Source of the DNA: JACDEA01 sp963742585
GTDB taxonomy: Bacteria > Actinomycetota > Acidimicrobiia > Acidimicrobiales > JACDEA01
Direction: 5' to 3'
NCBI GenBank assembly: GCA_963742585.1
Contig: CAVUMI010000005.1
Coordinates: forward strand, 186,001 to 250,000
DNA: 64,000 bases
Part shown: piece by piece, positions 20,371 through 28,779 of the stretch
Layout: each line of letters opens with the position of its first letter
Numbering within the stretch: the first letter of the stretch is position 1
Notes under the pieces: generated by a model
Databases searched by the model: none
What the model was told of the DNA's origin: nothing
The model's input: the letters and a program-made list of their open reading frames with translations, nothing else
Position numbers and translations under genes: made by a program

Positions 20371-22141
20371 TCCCGACGCACTCCGCGCCAAGTACCGCGA
20401 GGAACGGGGCAAGCGGATTCGTGAGGACGGGAACGCGCAATACGTCGAGGTCACGGGCCAGTTCGCGCACTACGTCGAGGATCCGTACGTCGAACGATTC
20501 ACCCGCGAGCCGCTGTTCGACGAAGTAGAAGTCGTCATCATCGGTGGCGGCTTCGGCGGGCTGCTCGCCGGGGCGCGATTGCGCGAGGCTGGCGTCGAGG
20601 ACATTCGCGTCATCGAACGAGGCGGGGACTTCGGGGGCACCTGGTACTGGAACCGCTACCCCGGCGCCATGTGCGACGTCGAGTCCTACATCTACCTGCC
20701 GCTCCTCGAAGAGCTCGACTACGTCCCCACCGAGAAATACGCGCGGGCGCCGGAGATCCTCGCCCACAGCAAAGCGATCGGCGAGAAGTTCGACCTCTAC
20801 CGGAACGCGTGCTTCCAGACCGAGGTCACCGAGCTGCGGTGGGACGAGGACAGCGCGCGCTGGATCGTGTCGACCAACAGGGGCGACCGCATGAAGGCGC
20901 ATTTCGTCTGCATGCCGACCGGCCCGCTCAATCGACCGAAGCTGCCCGGGATCCCCGGTATCGAAACGTTCAAGGGCCACTCGTTCCATACCAGCCGGTG
21001 GGACTACGGATACACCAGCGGCGACTCCAACGGGAACCTCTCAGGCCTGGCGGGCAAGACCGTCGGCATCATCGGGACCGGCGCGACGGCGGTGCAGTGC
21101 GTGCCCCACCTCGGGGAGGCGGCGGAGCAGCTCTACGTCTTCCAGCGGACGCCGTCGTCGATCGACGTTCGGGCCAACCGACCCACCGACCCGGAGTGGG
21201 CATCGAGCCTCGGGCCGGGCTGGCACCACTACCGGATGGAGAACTTCAACACGCTCGTGTCGGGTGGTATCGCCGACGAGGACCTCGTCAACGACGGGTG
21301 GACCGACATCATCCGCAAGCTCCTCGTGATGTTGCGGGAGGACGCCGGTGGAGCGGTCGACGCCGACGGCCTGATGAAGACGATGGAACTGGCCGACTTT
21401 CAGAAGATGGAGCAGATCCGGGCGCGCGTCGACTCGATCGTCGCCGACGACTCCGTCGCGGAATCGCTCAAGCCCTACTACCGGCAGTTCTGCAAGCGGC
21501 CCTGCTTCCACGATGAATACCTCGACACGTTCAACCGGCCCAACGTCACGCTGGTCGACACCAGGGGCCGCGGCGTCGAACGGATCACCGAGACCGGCGT
21601 GGTGGCCAACGGCGTCGAGTACCAGCTCGATTGCCTCATCTATGCCACCGGCTTCGAGGTGGGCACCGACTACACGCGGCGCGCCGGCTACGAACTATTC
21701 GGCCGCGACGGCGCAACATTGACCACGCGCTGGGCGGACGGCGTGCGGACGATGCACGGCATGCACAGCCGCGGGTTCCCGAACTGTTTCATCATGGGCC
21801 CGCAGCAGAGCGGGTTCACCGTGAACTTCCCGCACATGCTCGACGAGCAGAGCAAACACATCGCCTATCTCATCAAGCACGCGGTCGACAACGACATCCG
21901 CACGCTCGAGGTCTCCGAGGAGGCCGAGGAGGAGTGGGTCCAGACCGTCCTCCAGGCGGCCGGCATGGGCCGGCAGTTCCTGGAGGAGTGCACGCCGGGG
22001 TACTACAACAACGAAGGCAACCTTTCGGAAGTCGCCGCACAGAACGGCTTCTACGGAGGCGGCTCGGTTGCGTTCTTCAAGATCCTCAGCGACTGGCGGG
22101 ACGAGGGCTCGCTCCGCGGCCTCGACCTCGAGCCGAGCTGA
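20348..22141 (+). CDS. Flavin-dependent Baeyer-Villiger-type monooxygenase
   Basis: An intact 597-residue flavoprotein of the class B monooxygenase group (cyclohexanone or phenylacetone monooxygenase-like). GGGFGG at residues 66-71 is the FAD-binding Rossmann loop, FKGHSFHTSRWD at 208-219 matches the type I BVMO fingerprint FxGxxxHxxxW, and GIIGTGATAV near 240-249 is the NADPH-binding loop. Further family blocks are GTWYWNRYPGAMCDVESY and LIYATGFEVGTDYT. It has an N-terminal extension of about 55 residues. It overlaps the epimerase gene and is followed 2 bases later by a PhyH gene, so an oxidative route acting on a ketone or cyclic aglycone is likely. The substrate is unknown. Confidence 0.9.
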   Translation: MSTDLGFDPDALRAKYREERGKRIREDGNAQYVEVTGQFAHYVEDPYVERFTREPLFDEVEVVIIGGGFGGLLAGARLREAGVEDIRVIERGGDFGGTWYWNRYPGAMCDVESYIYLPLLEELDYVPTEKYARAPEILAHSKAIGEKFDLYRNACFQTEVTELRWDEDSARWIVSTNRGDRMKAHFVCMPTGPLNRPKLPGIPGIETFKGHSFHTSRWDYGYTSGDSNGNLSGLAGKTVGIIGTGATAVQCVPHLGEAAEQLYVFQRTPSSIDVRANRPTDPEWASSLGPGWHHYRMENFNTLVSGGIADEDLVNDGWTDIIRKLLVMLREDAGGAVDADGLMKTMELADFQKMEQIRARVDSIVADDSVAESLKPYYRQFCKRPCFHDEYLDTFNRPNVTLVDTRGRGVERITETGVVANGVEYQLDCLIYATGFEVGTDYTRRAGYELFGRDGATLTTRWADGVRTMHGMHSRGFPNCFIMGPQQSGFTVNFPHMLDEQSKHIAYLIKHAVDNDIRTLEVSEEAEEEWVQTVLQAAGMGRQFLEECTPGYYNNEGNLSEVAAQNGFYGGGSVAFFKILSDWRDEGSLRGLDLEPS

Positions 22142-22143
22142 CG

Positions 22144-22968
22144 ATGAGCGAGTTCGATCCCGGTACGCCGCCGGCGAGTGGCTTCGCCGTCATGCTCAGC
22201 GACGATCAGATCGACGAGTTTCATCGGCAGGGATTCACTCACATCGACCGCATCACCACCGACGAAGAGCTGGCCTGGTTGGCGCCGCTCTACGACCACC
22301 TCTTCGACCGCAAGGGCGCGTTTCGGGGTGGGTATTTCGATCTCTCGCGTCCGTACGACAGCGACGGCGACGACCTCGTCCCGCAGGTGCTGGCGCCCGA
22401 AGTCAAGTTCCCGCAGCTGCGCGAGACCACGCTGTTTCGCAACGCGCTGGCCATCGGCGCGCAGCTACTCGGCGTGGCCGAGACCGACGTCAAGTCGTGG
22501 AGCCACATGATCCTCAAGCCGCCCCGCATCGGCGGTGAGCTGCCCTGGCACCAGGACGAGGCGTACTGGGACACCGGGATGCGGTATCGCGCGCTCGGCT
22601 GCTGGGTCCCGCTCGACCCGGCGACGGTCGAGAGCGGATGCCTGCATTTCCTGCCGGGCTCACACAATGACGGTGTGCGCACACACCGTCACATCGACGA
22701 CGACCCGAACGTGCACGGGTTGCTCACCGAGGGCGTTGACGACGCGGCCGCGGTGCCGGTACCGATGGAACCCGGCGGAGCGTCGTTCCACCACTGCCGC
22801 ACACTGCATCGGTCCACGCCGAACACGAGCGGTCACGTTCGCCGGGCGTGGGCCAATGAACTGCAACTCGACCCGGTCCCCCTGGCCGCCGACGATGTCC
22901 CCGAACGCCCGTGGGTCAGGGACGGCAAGCAAGCCTGGGAGAACCGGGCGGTCTACAAGAAGACTTAA
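22144..22968 (+). CDS. Phytanoyl-CoA dioxygenase (PhyH) family protein, copy 3
   Basis: An intact 274-residue Fe(II)/2-oxoglutarate oxygenase with HxD ligands in ELPWHQDEAYWD and the distal His in FHHCRTLHRSTPN. Other family blocks are WVPLDPATVESGCLHFLPGSH and a C-terminal NELQLDP strand. It starts 2 bases after the BVMO stop and is clearly coexpressed with it, so both may act in turn on the same substrate. Its stop overlaps the 3' end of a convergent acyl-CoA dehydrogenase gene by four bases, leaving no room for a terminator. Confidence 0.88.
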   Translation: MSEFDPGTPPASGFAVMLSDDQIDEFHRQGFTHIDRITTDEELAWLAPLYDHLFDRKGAFRGGYFDLSRPYDSDGDDLVPQVLAPEVKFPQLRETTLFRNALAIGAQLLGVAETDVKSWSHMILKPPRIGGELPWHQDEAYWDTGMRYRALGCWVPLDPATVESGCLHFLPGSHNDGVRTHRHIDDDPNVHGLLTEGVDDAAAVPVPMEPGGASFHHCRTLHRSTPNTSGHVRRAWANELQLDPVPLAADDVPERPWVRDGKQAWENRAVYKKT

Positions 22969-24242
22969 CCACGCGTCGTCGCCTTCTCGGCCATGTCGGC
23001 CCAGGCCGCATACTCCGGGTCGGACGCCAGGAGTTCGGCGTACTTCTTCTTGGCCTCTTCGCGCTTGGCCGGGATGTACTCGCTCGGCCACAGGCCAGGA
23101 TGCGGGCGGTACTCCTTAAGGACGTTGCGGGCAACGGTGACCTTGTGGACCTCGTCGACGCCGTCGGCGATGCCCATCGTCGGCGCCGCCGCGTACATCG
23201 CCTGGAGGGGTGTGAGGTTGGTGGTGCCGAGCGAGCCCATGATGTGGAGCGCGCGGTACAACACGTCGCGCAGCACCTTGCCCATCGTGTACTTGCACGC
23301 GGCGATCTGCGTACGGGACTCCTGGGTGCTGGAGTTGTCGATCGTCCAGGCCGTCCAGAGCACCATCAACCGGAGCATGTTGATCTCGGCGTAAGAGTCG
23401 GCGATCGCCTCTTGGACCATCTGGTGGTCGGCGATGATCTTGCCGTGCGACTCGCGGCTCAGCGCTCGCTCGCACATCATGTCGAACGCCCGCTTGCAGT
23501 TGGCAATCGTCCGCATGGCGTGATGGATGCGACCGCCGCCCAGCCGCCGCTGCGCAAGAACCTTGGCCCCGTCCTCCGGCCCGAGCAGGTGATCGAGCGG
23601 GATCCGGACGTCGTTGTAAATGATGTGACTGTGCGTTGCCGGGAACGGCTGTATCTCAACGCCCGGTGTCTCCTTGGGCACCACGAACATGCCGTTGGTG
23701 CACATCACGAAGAGGATGTCGGCATGGCGCCCGCCGCTGGTGAACCACTTCTCGCCGTTGATCACCCACTCCTCGCCGTCGCGGACGGCGTGGGACTTGA
23801 ACAGGTTGGGATCGGAGCCGCCCTGCGGCTCGGTCATGGAGTACGCCGACCAGATCTCCTGGTTCATCAGCGGGTACAGCCATCGGTCCTTCTGCTCGTC
23901 AGTGCCGTACGCGGCGAGCATCTCCATGTTCCCGGTGTCGGGCGCCTGCGTGCCGAAGATCACCGGCGCCGACCCGTACCGACCGAGGATCTCGTTGATT
24001 AGGGCGAGCTTCAGCTGACCGAAGCCCGGCCCGCCCAGCTCCTTGTCGAGGAACAGCGCCCATAGCCCCTGATCCTTAACCTGCTGCTTGAGCGGATCGG
24101 CCAGCGCCTTGCCCTTGGGGTTGCGCGTGTACGCCGCGCCCGGGAACACCAGATCGAGTGGCTCGATCTCGGTTCGACAAAACTCCTCGACCCAGTCGAG
24201 CTGCTTCTGAAACTCGGGTTCAGTCGAAAAATCCCACGCCAT
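22965..24242 (-). CDS. Acyl-CoA dehydrogenase family protein
   Basis: An intact 425-residue FAD enzyme that desaturates an acyl-CoA thioester. Visible are the N-terminal helical domain, the beta-domain (YSMTEPQGGSDPNLF, the FAD/substrate strand, then WVINGEKWFTSGG) and the C-terminal helical domain (RLGGGRIHHAMRT, HKVTVARNVLKEY). The WYVNGxKxWxS-like and MTEPxxGSD motifs are clear. The C-terminal region resembles the FadE/ACAD10-11-like group often used for steroid, branched or aromatic acyl-CoAs. It lies 45 bases downstream of the phosphatase gene on the same strand but has no functional tie to it. Confidence 0.9.
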   Translation of the reverse strand: MAWDFSTEPEFQKQLDWVEEFCRTEIEPLDLVFPGAAYTRNPKGKALADPLKQQVKDQGLWALFLDKELGGPGFGQLKLALINEILGRYGSAPVIFGTQAPDTGNMEMLAAYGTDEQKDRWLYPLMNQEIWSAYSMTEPQGGSDPNLFKSHAVRDGEEWVINGEKWFTSGGRHADILFVMCTNGMFVVPKETPGVEIQPFPATHSHIIYNDVRIPLDHLLGPEDGAKVLAQRRLGGGRIHHAMRTIANCKRAFDMMCERALSRESHGKIIADHQMVQEAIADSYAEINMLRLMVLWTAWTIDNSSTQESRTQIAACKYTMGKVLRDVLYRALHIMGSLGTTNLTPLQAMYAAAPTMGIADGVDEVHKVTVARNVLKEYRPHPGLWPSEYIPAKREEAKKKYAELLASDPEYAAWADMAEKATTRG

Positions 24243-24287
24243 TGCTGCTCCTGTCGTCTGAGTCGAACAGACATTAGGTCGCGGCTT

Positions 24288-25715
24288 CTAGCTGGTGCTG
24301 CGCACGACAACGATCGTCACGTCATCGACGAGACCGTCGGGGCAGTGGCGAAACAAGGCGCTGACGACCTCCTCCAGCGTGGCGTGGGCCGACGCGCTGG
24401 CGGTGGCAACGACCGCTTGGCGCACGGGCTTGATGCCGAAATCGCGGCCCTCGCTGTCCCGAGCCTCGGTCAAGCCGTCGCTGTAGAGCACGAGCGTGTC
24501 GCCGGCGACAAACGGTAGGGCGCCGACCCGCCACTCGCCGGGGAACGGGCCGATGAGCGGTCCGGTCGGCGCGAGCTCGGTTGCGTTGCCCCGGGTGTCG
24601 ATCAACATTGGCGGCGGGTGGCCGGCATTGCCGTAGCGACAGGAACCCAAGGCGGCATCGAGGGCCACTACCACGGCGGTCACGAAGTCGCTGTTGTCGC
24701 CAAACCGCCGTGCCGCCAGGTCGAGGCTGGCGCCCGGGTCGAGACCAAGGTTGGCGCCGTCGAGCAGCGCGAACTTTGTCCGCACTGCGGATATGCCGGT
24801 CGAGGCACCGTGACCACACACATCGCCGACGCTGATCATCAGTTGGTCGCCGCGGCGAGTGACGTCGTACCAGTCGCCGGCCAGGACACCCTCGGCTGGT
24901 AGGAGCGTCGCGGCGATGTCGAGTCCCCTCGGCGGTTCCGCTTCCGCCGGTGCGAGCAGCTCGCGCAACGCGGCTACGGCGGGGGCGTCCTGATCCACCG
25001 CTTCGCCGGCCCGCTCGCGGGCATCGCGTTCGCGAAGAATGCTGGTGCGCATGCGCTCGGCGGCGGCACCGAGTTCCATGAGATCGCGCGCGCCGACCAG
25101 CCGGACGGGCCGGTGAATGTCTCCCTCACCGATCGCGTCGATGTCGGCGTGCAGCTGGCCGATCGGCACGACGACCCAGCGACGCAGGGCGATGCTGCCG
25201 ATGATCAGTAGGACGGTCGCCGCCGCGGTCGCGGCGATGACGCTGTCGAAGAACTGGTTCCGGCTTCGTGCGGTCGCGACGACTGAGTCGACGACGACCA
25301 CTCGGGTGGCTTCCGCGAGCGCGTCGATGCTCCCCTCCGCGCGCGCGTAGGCGGCGGGATCCCCGCCCGAGGTGTGCCAGTCGCTAACCATCTGGCGCAC
25401 GCGTACGAACGGCAGCCGCAACCGCGGCTCGCGCCCGATGGCCGCTGCTACTCGGGCCACCACCGCATCGGTCTCCTCGGCGGTGACCGCGGCGTCGCGC
25501 TGGCCCTTCAACGACCCGGCGAGGTGGGCGATCTCGCCGCTGGCGAGGACCAGCGGGTCGCGTCGCATCACGTCGCGACGGAGACGCGAGGCGGTCACGC
25601 CCATGAACGTGACGACGACCAGCAATACCAGCGTCAACGAGGCGACGAGCAGCTGGAGCCGGCGCTGCAGCGTCATCCTCGGCCTGGCTCGCGGTTCCGT
25701 CCCCACCTGGGCCAA
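24288..25715 (-). CDS. Membrane sensor with HAMP and SpoIIE-type PP2C phosphatase
   Basis: The 475-residue protein has a short cytoplasmic start, a first membrane segment at about 20-42, an extracytoplasmic sensor of about 110 residues, a second membrane segment at about 158-180, a HAMP linker (RRWVVVPIGQLHADIDAIGEG), and a PP2C/SpoIIE phosphatase from about 270. Metal-binding motifs are AGDWYDV, GDVCGHG, VLYSDGLTEARD and DDVTIVVV. Proteins like this dephosphorylate an anti-sigma antagonist in partner-switching stress circuits. TTG 25715 is the longest start; ATG 25676 (MTLQRRLQLLV) is also possible and would put the membrane helix closer to the N terminus. No RsbV/RsbW gene is adjacent. Confidence 0.88.
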   Translation of the reverse strand: MAQVGTEPRARPRMTLQRRLQLLVASLTLVLLVVVTFMGVTASRLRRDVMRRDPLVLASGEIAHLAGSLKGQRDAAVTAEETDAVVARVAAAIGREPRLRLPFVRVRQMVSDWHTSGGDPAAYARAEGSIDALAEATRVVVVDSVVATARSRNQFFDSVIAATAAATVLLIIGSIALRRWVVVPIGQLHADIDAIGEGDIHRPVRLVGARDLMELGAAAERMRTSILRERDARERAGEAVDQDAPAVAALRELLAPAEAEPPRGLDIAATLLPAEGVLAGDWYDVTRRGDQLMISVGDVCGHGASTGISAVRTKFALLDGANLGLDPGASLDLAARRFGDNSDFVTAVVVALDAALGSCRYGNAGHPPPMLIDTRGNATELAPTGPLIGPFPGEWRVGALPFVAGDTLVLYSDGLTEARDSEGRDFGIKPVRQAVVATASASAHATLEEVVSALFRHCPDGLVDDVTIVVVRSTS

Positions 25716-25727
25716 TGGTTAGCAGGC

Positions 25728-25771
25728 GAGTGCGCACGAACCGGCGTCTACAGCCCGGTTCGTGCACACTC
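25728..25771. promoter_or_regulatory. Inverted repeat between divergent phosphatase and esterase genes
   Basis: Arms of 17 bases (25728-25744 and 25755-25771) match at 16 positions around a 10-base spacer. It lies between two 5' ends, not two 3' ends, so an operator or a leader hairpin is more likely than a terminator. The right arm ends 19 bases before the esterase GTG. Confidence 0.5.
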
Positions 25772-25790
25772 CGCCCGGTAAGTTGCACCG

Positions 25791-27101
25791 GTGAGGTCTG
25801 CCCGATTGCTCGCCGTCGTGGTGATGGCGGCGCTTCTGCCGTTGGTGGCATCGACGCCGGCGCGCGCCGACGCCGAGGTGGTCGCCGAGCAGCGGCTGTC
25901 GGCCCGCCTCACCGAGTTGCAGGTCTACAGCCCGGCGCTGGCCCGCGTGACCACGGTTCGGGTGCTCACGCCCGCCGGCTTCGATGCATCCCGTGATCAC
26001 CTGCCGGTGCTGTTCCTCCTTCACGGCGGGTTCGGCAACGCCGCCGACTGGACTGCGGCCGGGAAGGCGGTCACCCTCACGGAGGGCCTGCCGTTGATTG
26101 TTGTCATGCCCTACGGCGGCATCGGTGGTTGGTACACCGACTGGCGTCACAACACCATGGAGGGCAAGCAGCGCTGGGAGACGTATCACGTCGATGAGCT
26201 GCGGCGGTTCATCGAGGCGCGCTACCGGACTCGCACCGACCGGGCGGGTCGGGCGGTGGTGGGGTTGTCGATGGGGGGCTTCGGCGCGATGCATTACGCG
26301 ACACGCCATCCCGATCTGTTCGGCTTCGCCGCGGCGTTCTCTGGCGCGGTGGACTTGCTCCACCCCGGGGTGTCGGGAATCGTGGGCATATCGCCGCTCG
26401 CTCATGCCGGCCTCTTTACCGACATCTTCGGCGATCGTCTACTCGAGGAGACGCGCTGGCGCGCTCACAATCCGGTCGACCTTGCCGCCAACCTGGCGAC
26501 GGTCGAGACGCAGTTGCGGACCGGGAACGGCATGCCCGGCGGTCGGTTCGGCGGCGGGCGCGACATCCAGGAGATGGGTGTTTCCCAGGCCACGGCGAAG
26601 CTGCACAACCGGCTCACCCAGCTCGGTATCGCGGACGTCTACGACGATTACGGCCCTGGCGCGCATACGTGGGATTACTGGGCCGACGATCTGCGCGTCA
26701 CGCTGCCGCGGATCGTGGCGTCGGCGGCGGAGCATCGGGCCGCGCCGACCACGATCGACCACATCGCCTTTGAGCCCGCGTTCTCGGTGTGGGGCTTCGA
26801 TGTCCGTTTGGCCCGCACGTCGCTCGAAGTCACGAAGCTCTCGGTTCGCCCCGACGGGTTCGGATTGCGGGGGAGCGGCCGCGGAACGGTGACCACGCCG
26901 GCGCGGTACACACCGGGCCAGGTGGTCAGAGCTGTCGTCACGCGCGCTGGTATACAGAGTTACTTCGATGTTCGGGCCGGCGCCGACGGGCGGCTCATCG
27001 TCCCGGTGAATCTCGGGCCCGCCAACCTGCTGGATCAGTACCTGCTCGGGACGGCGCTACCCGTGACACAAAACGTGGTCGAGGTCGAGCTCGAGGACTG
27101 A
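25791..27101 (+). CDS. Secreted esterase of the antigen 85 / esterase D family
   Basis: The 436-residue protein starts at GTG 25791 with a Sec signal peptide (about residues 1-27, ending STPARADA). The alpha/beta hydrolase domain holds an oxyanion region FLLHGGFGNAADW and the nucleophile elbow GLSMGGFGAM with Ser160. DDYGPGAHTWDYW near residue 290 supplies the likely catalytic His. The domain matches tributyrin esterase/mycolyltransferase-like secreted enzymes. A C-terminal region of about 110 residues (EPAFSVWGFDVRLAR onward) is expected to be a beta-sandwich. The stop is directly followed by the next start codon at 27102. Confidence 0.85.
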   Translation: MRSARLLAVVVMAALLPLVASTPARADAEVVAEQRLSARLTELQVYSPALARVTTVRVLTPAGFDASRDHLPVLFLLHGGFGNAADWTAAGKAVTLTEGLPLIVVMPYGGIGGWYTDWRHNTMEGKQRWETYHVDELRRFIEARYRTRTDRAGRAVVGLSMGGFGAMHYATRHPDLFGFAAAFSGAVDLLHPGVSGIVGISPLAHAGLFTDIFGDRLLEETRWRAHNPVDLAANLATVETQLRTGNGMPGGRFGGGRDIQEMGVSQATAKLHNRLTQLGIADVYDDYGPGAHTWDYWADDLRVTLPRIVASAAEHRAAPTTIDHIAFEPAFSVWGFDVRLARTSLEVTKLSVRPDGFGLRGSGRGTVTTPARYTPGQVVRAVVTRAGIQSYFDVRAGADGRLIVPVNLGPANLLDQYLLGTALPVTQNVVEVELED

Positions 27102-28283
27102 GTGTTGCGGCTTGGCGACAGCGAGCGGCGTGCGCGACTTGCCGTGCGCCACCATCTCGCGCCGACCGCCCGCGTGGCCGACGTGACGACCGTGGCCGGC
27201 GACCTGGTTGGCCTCCATGCCAGCGATCCGGCCAGCGTGTACCTGTCGACCGCGACGCGGCTGAAGCGACCGGCCACGGCGGTCGCCGATTTGGAGCGCG
27301 CTCTGTACGACGACCGCACCCTCGTCAAGACGCTCTGTATGCGGCGCACGATGTTCGTCGTGCCGCTCGGTCTCGTGCCCGTCGTGCAGGCCGCGTGTAC
27401 CGATGCGCTCGTACCCGGAGAGCGCAAGCGCTTGGTCCAGATGCTCGAGGAGAACGACGTGACGACCGACGGGGCGCGCTGGCTGGAGGACGTCGAGGTC
27501 CGGACGGTCGCCGAGCTAGAAGCGCGCGGCGAGGCAACGGGCGCCGAACTCTCCAAAGCGGTGCCCGGCCTGAGCGAGCAGCTGGCGTTCGGCGAGGGCA
27601 AGACGTGGGAGGGCACGGTCGGTGTGTCGACCCGCGTGCTGTTCCTGTTGTCGACCGCGCAGCGCGTGGCGCGTGGTCGGCCGAAGGGATCGTGGACGAG
27701 CACCCAGTACCGCTGGGCACCGATGGAGCGATGGTTTCCGGACGGTGTGCACGCGATGCCGGTGGGCGAGGCCCGCGTTGAACTCGTCCGCCGCTGGCTG
27801 GCGACCTATGGGCCGGGCACGACCGCCGACGTCAAGTGGTGGACCGGTTGGCCCCTCGGCCACACGAAGGCCGCGCTGGGCGCGTCGGGCGCGGTCGAAG
27901 TCGAGCTCGACGATGGCGTGGGCTGGGTGTTGCCGGGCGATGAGGCGCCGACGCGCGCGCCGAAGCCGTGGGTCGCGCTCCTGCCAGCGTTGGATCCCGC
28001 GGCAATGGGCTGGCAGCAACGCGGTTGGTACCTGGGCGAACACAAGACCGTTCACTACGACCGAAACGGCAACGCCGGGCCGACGGTGTGGGCCGACGGC
28101 CGCATCGTCGGCGGCTGGACGCAGCGTCGCAGCGGCGAGATTGTCTACGAACTGCAGGAGGACGTCGGCCGAGAGGCGGTATCGGCCATCGACCGCGCCG
28201 CGGCCGACCTACAAACCTGGTTCGGCAACGTTCGCATCATCCCCCGCTTCACCTCACCCCTCGAGAAGCGTCTACGGGCGTAG
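27102..28283 (+). CDS. Winged-helix DNA-binding (HTH_42, AlkZ/YcaQ-like) protein
   Basis: The 393-residue protein matches the HTH_42 superfamily, which includes the AlkZ and YcaQ DNA glycosylases that unhook interstrand crosslinks. Family blocks: RLAVRHHLAP, VAGDLVGLHASDPASVYLSTATRL, LVKTLCMRRTMFVVP, STQYRWAPMERWFP, WKW-like WWTGWPLGHTKAAL and WVALLPALDPAAMGWQQRGWYLG. The catalytic QxQ or QxD motif of known members would fall at LHASDP, where the Gln is replaced by His and the second by Ser. It may therefore be a non-catalytic or mechanistically different member. It starts with GTG one base after the esterase stop. Confidence 0.82.
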   Translation: MLRLGDSERRARLAVRHHLAPTARVADVTTVAGDLVGLHASDPASVYLSTATRLKRPATAVADLERALYDDRTLVKTLCMRRTMFVVPLGLVPVVQAACTDALVPGERKRLVQMLEENDVTTDGARWLEDVEVRTVAELEARGEATGAELSKAVPGLSEQLAFGEGKTWEGTVGVSTRVLFLLSTAQRVARGRPKGSWTSTQYRWAPMERWFPDGVHAMPVGEARVELVRRWLATYGPGTTADVKWWTGWPLGHTKAALGASGAVEVELDDGVGWVLPGDEAPTRAPKPWVALLPALDPAAMGWQQRGWYLGEHKTVHYDRNGNAGPTVWADGRIVGGWTQRRSGEIVYELQEDVGREAVSAIDRAAADLQTWFGNVRIIPRFTSPLEKRLRA

Positions 28284-28290
28284 CGCTCGG

Positions 28291-28758
28291 TCAGTCGAAC
28301 AGCGCGAGCTCGTCGGCATCGGGGCGCTCGATCCGATCGTCCCAGAAGGCGACGAGAGCGGGGTCGATGCGCGGTGCGCCCTTTGGCAGGGTGCGATTGC
28401 GCTCCGCAACTCTGGCGGTCAGCACCTCGACTGGCGCGTCGAGGAACCGCAGTTCGACGGGTACGCCGTGATCCCGCGCCCATTCCCGGCGCAGGTCGCG
28501 CTCCCAGCGCTGCCAGACGCCGCACTCGTCGACAACCGTCAGCCCCCGTAGTACGAGCCCTTGGGCCAGCTCCCATTGGAGGGCCTCGACGGCGACGCGG
28601 GCGTCCTTGTCGTAGATGTCGAACCCCAGTGCTACCAGCCACTCGTCGGGACACATGCGCACTGCGCCGTCGGCCTCGAGCGCCTTGGCCAGAGTGGTCT
28701 TGCCGCTGCCGGCCAGTCCGCACACGATGATCAGCCGCCCGCCCGGGATCGTCGCCAC
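28291..28758 (-). CDS. Small P-loop kinase-like ATPase (AAA_33 type)
   Basis: A 155-residue protein with Walker A GLAGSGKTTLAKAL at residues 14-27, a short P-loop kinase core (MCPDEWLVALGFDIYD) and a lid region with Arg residues (TARVAERNRTLPKG). This group resembles zeta-toxin or gluconate kinase-like predicted kinases that phosphorylate small molecules or RNA ends; the substrate cannot be told. It is convergent with the winged-helix gene, 7 bases apart. Confidence 0.75.
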   Translation of the reverse strand: MATIPGGRLIIVCGLAGSGKTTLAKALEADGAVRMCPDEWLVALGFDIYDKDARVAVEALQWELAQGLVLRGLTVVDECGVWQRWERDLRREWARDHGVPVELRFLDAPVEVLTARVAERNRTLPKGAPRIDPALVAFWDDRIERPDADELALFD

Positions 28759-28779
28759 GTCTGCACAGTAGGCAGGGAC

